Shown here: one piece after another, positions 60,279 through 64,000 of the stretch
Layout: each line of letters starts with the position of its first letter
How positions within the stretch are numbered: position 1 is the stretch's first letter
Assembly: GCA_965200005.1 (NCBI GenBank)
Contig: OZ241331.1
Location: 3,162,001 to 3,226,000 of the forward strand
Length of the DNA stretch: 64,000 bases
Source of the DNA: Aldehydirespirator sp965200005
Lineage (GTDB): Bacteria > Actinomycetota > Acidimicrobiia > Acidimicrobiales > Aldehydirespiratoraceae
Reading direction: 5' to 3'
Made by a program: the position numbers and the translations under genes
Notes under the pieces: model-generated
Databases searched by the model: none
What the model was told of the DNA's origin: nothing
Seen by the model: the letters and a program-made list of their open reading frames with translations, nothing else

Positions 60279-62345
60279 GTGCCGCGACTTTCTGCATCCA
60301 CGAAGCGGGCGGTAGTTCGGAGCCGGCGCAGCGGATGGTTCTGGCCCGGGGTCATCATCGCCCTAACTGTCGCGGTCGCAGTTGTTGTTGTTTGGCAGGT
60401 CGAAGAATCTCGCAGGAGCAGCTCTATCCGCCCCGGCGCAACTGTGTCGGGAGTCGATATAGGCGGACTAGAACCCGAGGAGGCTGTAGAGGCACTCGAG
60501 ACTGTTCAAGCAGATCTCGATAGCACAGTTGTTGAACTGCGACTCGGTGACCAGAGCATCACAGTCACCGCCGAAGAACTCGGGATCACACTTGACACCG
60601 ACGAGGTGATTTCACAGGCTGACGAGCCTCCACCTGCCGTTGTAAGACCCGCTGCCTGGCTATATGACCTCTTTGCATCACGTGAAGTCGACGTGGTAGT
60701 CACCGCCGATATTGAACGACTTGAGGGCGCGATGACGCCTTACGTCGATCCCGAGACACCTCGCATAGTCCTCGTTGATGGTGTCTTCATGCCCTTGGCT
60801 GTCACCGAAGTCCCTGACCCGGATATGGCTGCACTAGCAACGCTGCTTGAGACGTCCATTGTCGAAGCTGTGGGTGGCTCAATAACGGTTGACGTACCGA
60901 CCCGAGGGATGGTGCCAGCAGATCCAGCCGCTTTTGAGTTAGCAGTGGCACTAGCTACCCATGCAAATGAGATAACTGAGGGAGGTGTCATTGTCCGACT
61001 GCAGGGCACAATTGAACAGGCTGTCATCGATGAGCAACATTTGCGTAACCACATATTGCTTGAGGGACTAGGGCGAGATGCTCACATCACTCTGCATCCA
61101 GCAATTCATAACACTATTGAGAGTGTGCTAGCGGGATTCGGGCGTAACGGTGAGGTAGCAACGATCACTCTTGATGCTGAGGGTACAGCCTCCATCAGTG
61201 GTGGTGAGCCCGGGTTTAGATGTTGCGAAGCTCACGCCTCCGATGTCTTGTTGCAAGGAATGTTGAACGGTAGCGAAGAGATCGTAATGCCAGCACAGAT
61301 TGTTCCACACCCAAAGGGTCGAGAATGGGCTCAGTCACTAGGCATTACAGAGCTAGTATCTGAGTTTACTACATACTTCACCGCTGGACAGCAGAGGGTC
61401 AAGAACATCGCACTCATTGCTGAGATGACACAGGGAGTGATTATCGAACGTGGCGAACGTTTCTCCGTGAATGACTACATTGGCAAGAGAACCAGCGAAA
61501 AGGGTTTTGTGCCCGCCGGCATGATATTGAACGGCGTCTTTGTGCAATCAGTAGGCGGAGGGATATCTCAATATGCAACGACTCTCTTTAATGCTGCTTT
61601 CTTCGCCGGGCTTGACTTCATCGAGTATCAGAGTCACACCATCTACCTGAGTCGTTATCCGTATGGGCGTGAGGCAACTGTCTCTTACCCCATTCCAGAT
61701 CTTGTGCTTGAGAACAATACACCTCATGCTGTGATGCTCTGGCCAAGTACCACAGCAAACTCGATCACTGTGAAGATCTACTCGACCAAGTCGGTTGAGG
61801 TGCAGCAAACTGATCAGCAGACCCGCACGATCGGGACTTCCTGCACACATGTCACTACCAAACGGACACGCACGTGGCTTGCAGATAATCGCAGGCAGAC
61901 CGACTCGTTCTATGCGCAGTACCGACCAGAGGGTCTCCTGTGTGACGGCTCACCAAGCGTGTCTACAACTACGACTGTTCCGGAAGACACTTCGCCAGAA
62001 GTAGATGACACTGATGGCGATCCCGACGACACGACAACCGATCCAGATGATAATGGCGAGTCACCAACCGATGGCCCTGACACCCCCGATGACAGCGACA
62101 CTCCCAATGACAGCGAGACTTCACCTGACGAACCGAGCGACTCACCGGCCGATGACCCGTCCGGCTCGAACGGCGATGATGGAGACAAAGACAGCGATGA
62201 CTCCGATGAGGGTGATGACGGTGTTGAACCAGCCGATCCTGATGACCCGCCCTCTGATGAGGAACCCAGCGAGACCCTCCCCATAGGTGACCATGACACG
62301 GATTCGCAGAAAGGTCCTCGCCAGCCCACGCTGAGCCCGCCATGA
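60279..62345 (+). CDS. VanW-domain, peptidoglycan-binding-like membrane protein
   Basis: 688-residue extracytoplasmic protein. It has a basic N-terminus and one TM helix (WPGVIIALTVAVAVVVVWQVE). A repeated YoaR-like putative peptidoglycan-binding region follows (VSGVDIGGLEPEEAVEALE). A VanW domain lies at ~390-500 (ERFSVNDYIGKRTSEKGFVPAGMILNGVFVQSVGGGISQYATTLFNAAFFAGLDFIEYQSHTIYLSRYP). After a Cys-bearing strand, the last ~125 residues are almost entirely Asp, Pro, Ser, Glu and Thr, a probable wall-spanning or disordered tail. The start is GTG. Its stop overlaps the PAP2 start (ATGA). Confidence 0.88.
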   Translation: MPRLSASTKRAVVRSRRSGWFWPGVIIALTVAVAVVVVWQVEESRRSSSIRPGATVSGVDIGGLEPEEAVEALETVQADLDSTVVELRLGDQSITVTAEELGITLDTDEVISQADEPPPAVVRPAAWLYDLFASREVDVVVTADIERLEGAMTPYVDPETPRIVLVDGVFMPLAVTEVPDPDMAALATLLETSIVEAVGGSITVDVPTRGMVPADPAAFELAVALATHANEITEGGVIVRLQGTIEQAVIDEQHLRNHILLEGLGRDAHITLHPAIHNTIESVLAGFGRNGEVATITLDAEGTASISGGEPGFRCCEAHASDVLLQGMLNGSEEIVMPAQIVPHPKGREWAQSLGITELVSEFTTYFTAGQQRVKNIALIAEMTQGVIIERGERFSVNDYIGKRTSEKGFVPAGMILNGVFVQSVGGGISQYATTLFNAAFFAGLDFIEYQSHTIYLSRYPYGREATVSYPIPDLVLENNTPHAVMLWPSTTANSITVKIYSTKSVEVQQTDQQTRTIGTSCTHVTTKRTRTWLADNRRQTDSFYAQYRPEGLLCDGSPSVSTTTTVPEDTSPEVDDTDGDPDDTTTDPDDNGESPTDGPDTPDDSDTPNDSETSPDEPSDSPADDPSGSNGDDGDKDSDDSDEGDDGVEPADPDDPPSDEEPSETLPIGDHDTDSQKGPRQPTLSPP

Positions 62346-62917
62346 GCAAGAATCCAGTTTCGCTCGCTAATGACACTGAGGCCCGTGACTCTCGTCCGAC
62401 GTCGCTGTGGCAGCTAGTTGACCAGGTCGACGATGCTATCGACGAGTACTGGGAGCGGTGGCGGGATGATCCAAGGCTCGATCGTCTGTTCTATGCGGCT
62501 TCGGAGGCCGCCAACCATTCGAGGCTCTGGCATGCGCTTGGCCTGCTACAGGCTGTTGTGCGCCGAGACAAGCGCGGCGCCATTGAACTCAGTGTCGTGC
62601 TCGCCGCCGAGTCGGCAATAGTGAACGGTGGTGTCAAGTCATTGTTTAGGCGGTCTCGACCCAGCCATTCCAAGCCCCGGCCTCACAAGTTGCGCCGGCC
62701 TCTAACGACAAGCTTTCCCAGTGGACATGCCAGTGCTGCGATGCTCGCTGCGACGATGTTGTCGAGACGAAGCAAGCGAGTGGCTCCTTGGTATGCGTTG
62801 GCCCTGCTTGTGGCGGTCAGTCGCATTCATGTCCGGCTTCATCACGCCAGTGACGTGATCGCGGGAATCGCAGTCGGTGTTGCGTTAGGGGCGCTAGCCC
62901 GACGCATCCTGCGCTAG
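62342..62917 (+). CDS. PAP2-family phosphatase
   Basis: 191-residue membrane-associated phosphatase, likely acting on lipid phosphates such as undecaprenyl diphosphate or phosphatidylglycerophosphate. All three PAP2 motifs are present: KSLFRRSRP, FPSGHASAA and SRIHVRLHHASDVIAG. The first ~70 residues are soluble and charged. It overlaps the VanW gene by four bases, so both are made together, supporting an envelope role. Confidence 0.9.
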   Translation: MSKNPVSLANDTEARDSRPTSLWQLVDQVDDAIDEYWERWRDDPRLDRLFYAASEAANHSRLWHALGLLQAVVRRDKRGAIELSVVLAAESAIVNGGVKSLFRRSRPSHSKPRPHKLRRPLTTSFPSGHASAAMLAATMLSRRSKRVAPWYALALLVAVSRIHVRLHHASDVIAGIAVGVALGALARRILR

Positions 62918-62925
62918 CTCTAGCT

Positions 62926-63035
62926 CTCGCATTAGTCACGCCGCCACAACGCCGCGCCCCACCTCCCGTCTAGCGTTGACCGCGGCGCCGGTAATCAACT
63001 CGCATTAGTCACGCCGCCACAACGCCGCGCCCCAC
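62926..63035. repeat. 37-bp direct repeat
   Basis: An identical 37-base sequence beginning CTCGCATTAGTCACGCC lies at 62926-62962 and 62999-63035, separated by 36 bases. It fills the gap between the PAP2 gene and the SDR gene; the second copy ends 13 bases before the SDR start codon. Only two copies, no cas genes. Confidence 0.97.
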
Positions 63036-63047
63036 TATGGTCGGCGC

Positions 63048-63875
63048 GTGGAACTTCGAGGAGCAATAGCTGTTGTCACCGGTGCCGCTAGCGGGATCGG
63101 GCGAGCACTAGCTAAGGCACTGGCTAGCGACGGCGGCTGTGTGGTGGTTGCAGTTGACACCAACGAGGCTGGCGTATCTGAGTTAATCGGTGAGATCGCT
63201 CGCGAGTCCAACGCCGCGGGTCCCGAGGGATTTGCCGCCCACCTTGATGTCACTGACGAAGCCTCGGTGGTCGCGCTCATTGAACGGGTTGAGAGCGAAC
63301 TCGGCCACATTGAGTTGTGGTGCGGGAATGCTGGCATCGCTGATCCCGGCGGGCTTGAACGTCCTGATGACACCTGGAACCGGCTCTGGGATGTGAATGT
63401 GATGGCGCATGTCATCGCAGGCCGTCACCTGATACCGCGTTGGGTGGATCGAGGTTCAGGTCACCTATTGATTACCGCGTCGGCCGCTGGTCTATTGACG
63501 AATCTGGGCACCGCGTCGTATGCAGTTACCAAACACGCTGCTGTGGCACTCGCAGAGTGGATTGCCATTACTCATGGTGATGAAGGTGTGAGGGTGTCAT
63601 GCCTTTGCCCGCAAGGTGTGAGAACACCGATGACGGAAACTGAGGGTCAATTGGGAATCAGCCAGGTACATCGTCTTGGCATGATCGAACCCGAAGAAGC
63701 CGCTTCAGTAACCTTAGATGCGCTTAGGGAAGATCGATTTCTGATCCTGCCTCATCCTGAAGTTGCGACCTATGAGCAGCGCAGAGCCGCCGACCGGCAT
63801 CGCTGGCTCAATGGCATGCGCAGGATGCAGAGATTCCTTACTGAGAGTGCTAATTCGGAGATAGATCCCGGATGA
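63048..63875 (+). CDS. SDR-family oxidoreductase
   Basis: 275-residue NAD(P)-dependent short-chain dehydrogenase. Visible are the glycine motif TGAASGIGRALAKAL, NAG in WCGNAGIADPGG, the catalytic Ser in LLITASAAGLL and the YAVTKHA motif with Tyr and Lys. The C-terminal ~40 residues are Arg/His-rich and membrane-surface-like. The start is GTG, close after a 37-base repeat. The 3' end overlaps the convergent LLM oxidoreductase gene by 26 bases. Substrate unknown. Confidence 0.92.
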   Translation: MELRGAIAVVTGAASGIGRALAKALASDGGCVVVAVDTNEAGVSELIGEIARESNAAGPEGFAAHLDVTDEASVVALIERVESELGHIELWCGNAGIADPGGLERPDDTWNRLWDVNVMAHVIAGRHLIPRWVDRGSGHLLITASAAGLLTNLGTASYAVTKHAAVALAEWIAITHGDEGVRVSCLCPQGVRTPMTETEGQLGISQVHRLGMIEPEEAASVTLDALREDRFLILPHPEVATYEQRRAADRHRWLNGMRRMQRFLTESANSEIDPG

Positions 63876-64000
63876 ACTCAAAGGTGTCGACTCCCGGAAC
63901 CGGTATCACCATCGGCACGGGACATGTCACACCATTGTCTGTGTAGCGATCAATCTGCGCCCTACAGTCATCAGGATTTCCATGAACCAGCAGTTCATCC
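63850..64000 (-). CDS. LLM-class flavin-dependent oxidoreductase, C-terminal fragment
   Basis: The last 50 codons of a minus-strand gene that continues beyond the window. The translation DELLVHGNPDDCRAQIDRYTDNGVTCPV is the typical C-terminal segment of luciferase-like (often F420-dependent) oxidoreductases, where (D)ELxVHGxPEECRxxIxRYxxAGVTxPV is the usual pattern. The stop TAG is at 63850-63852, inside the end of the convergent SDR gene. Actinobacteria carry many paralogues, so the substrate is unknown. Confidence 0.75.
   Translation of the reverse strand, partial: DELLVHGNPDDCRAQIDRYTDNGVTCPVPMVIPVPGVDTFEFIRDLSPN

Noticed and set aside
62926..63035. Possible CRISPR: 37-bp repeat, 36-bp spacer, 37-bp repeat
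   Set aside because: The sizes fit, but there are only two copies, the repeat is not palindromic in the usual way, no cas gene is present and similar doublets occur at other gene gaps.

Overview
The window looks like a chromosomal segment of an actinobacterium, most plausibly an Acidimicrobiia-type lineage; this is inference from gene content, since there is no rRNA gene here to settle it. The markers are a one-polypeptide Kgd 2-oxoglutarate decarboxylase/dehydrogenase, the NucS mismatch endonuclease, an rplS-yraN-comM-dprA-xerC cluster, a SepIVA-like coiled-coil gene beside coaD, GTG starts and moderately high GC. I see no tRNA, rRNA, insertion sequence, prophage or credible CRISPR array. 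Coding density is high, and no gene-free stretch exceeds about 280 bases.

Layout. 1-3295: a partial SDR dehydrogenase, dtd, a DMT exporter and an XdhC/CoxI-type maturation protein with a C-terminal YHS metal-binding domain. 3369-7120: coxM-coxS-coxL, a complete form I aerobic CO dehydrogenase carrying the diagnostic AYRCSFR active-site loop. 7260-11432: MFS exporter, NTF2-like protein, cupin, TauE/SafE permease and MscS channel. 11518-18794: an unusual branched-chain-amino-acid-type ABC importer compressed into three proteins (LivH-LivM-LivG triple fusion; MFS-LivF fusion; divergent lipoprotein binding protein). 18890-23979: xerC, dprA, comM, a cytochrome c lipoprotein, two very small genes and yraN.

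23900-40495 is a long minus-strand housekeeping run. In transcription order it is: DAK2 kinase, recG, rsmD, coaD, sepIVA-like, DUF177, rpmF, plsX, acpP, rnc, a degenerate mutM homologue, htrA-type protease, ftsY, ffh, rpsP, khpA, rimM, trmD, rplS, yraN. Many junctions overlap by 4 bases, which suggests translational coupling. The mutM homologue is translationally coupled to rnc and sits next to it, but has lost nearly all recognised catalytic residues.

40557-50416: a cold-shock-like protein, ATP-type PEP carboxykinase, a PIG-L deacetylase, an alpha-methylacyl-CoA racemase, an MFS exporter, and a thiBPQ thiamine importer headed by a TPP riboswitch whose 3' end contains the thiB ribosome binding site. 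50519-64000: polyprenol-phosphate glycosyltransferase with GtrA domain, zincin, UvrD-type helicase, exonuclease III, kgd, CysQ-type phosphatase, nucS, VanW-domain protein, PAP2 phosphatase, a second SDR and the tail of an LLM-class flavin-dependent oxidoreductase.

Together the genes suggest an aerobic heterotroph that can supplement energy by oxidising CO, imports amino-acid-like solutes and thiamine, and uses the Kgd form of the TCA cycle. The points most worth a second look are the MFS-LivF fusion, the dead-looking MutM homologue, the form I CO dehydrogenase with its XdhC-YHS partner, and a scatter of direct and tandem repeats at gene boundaries.
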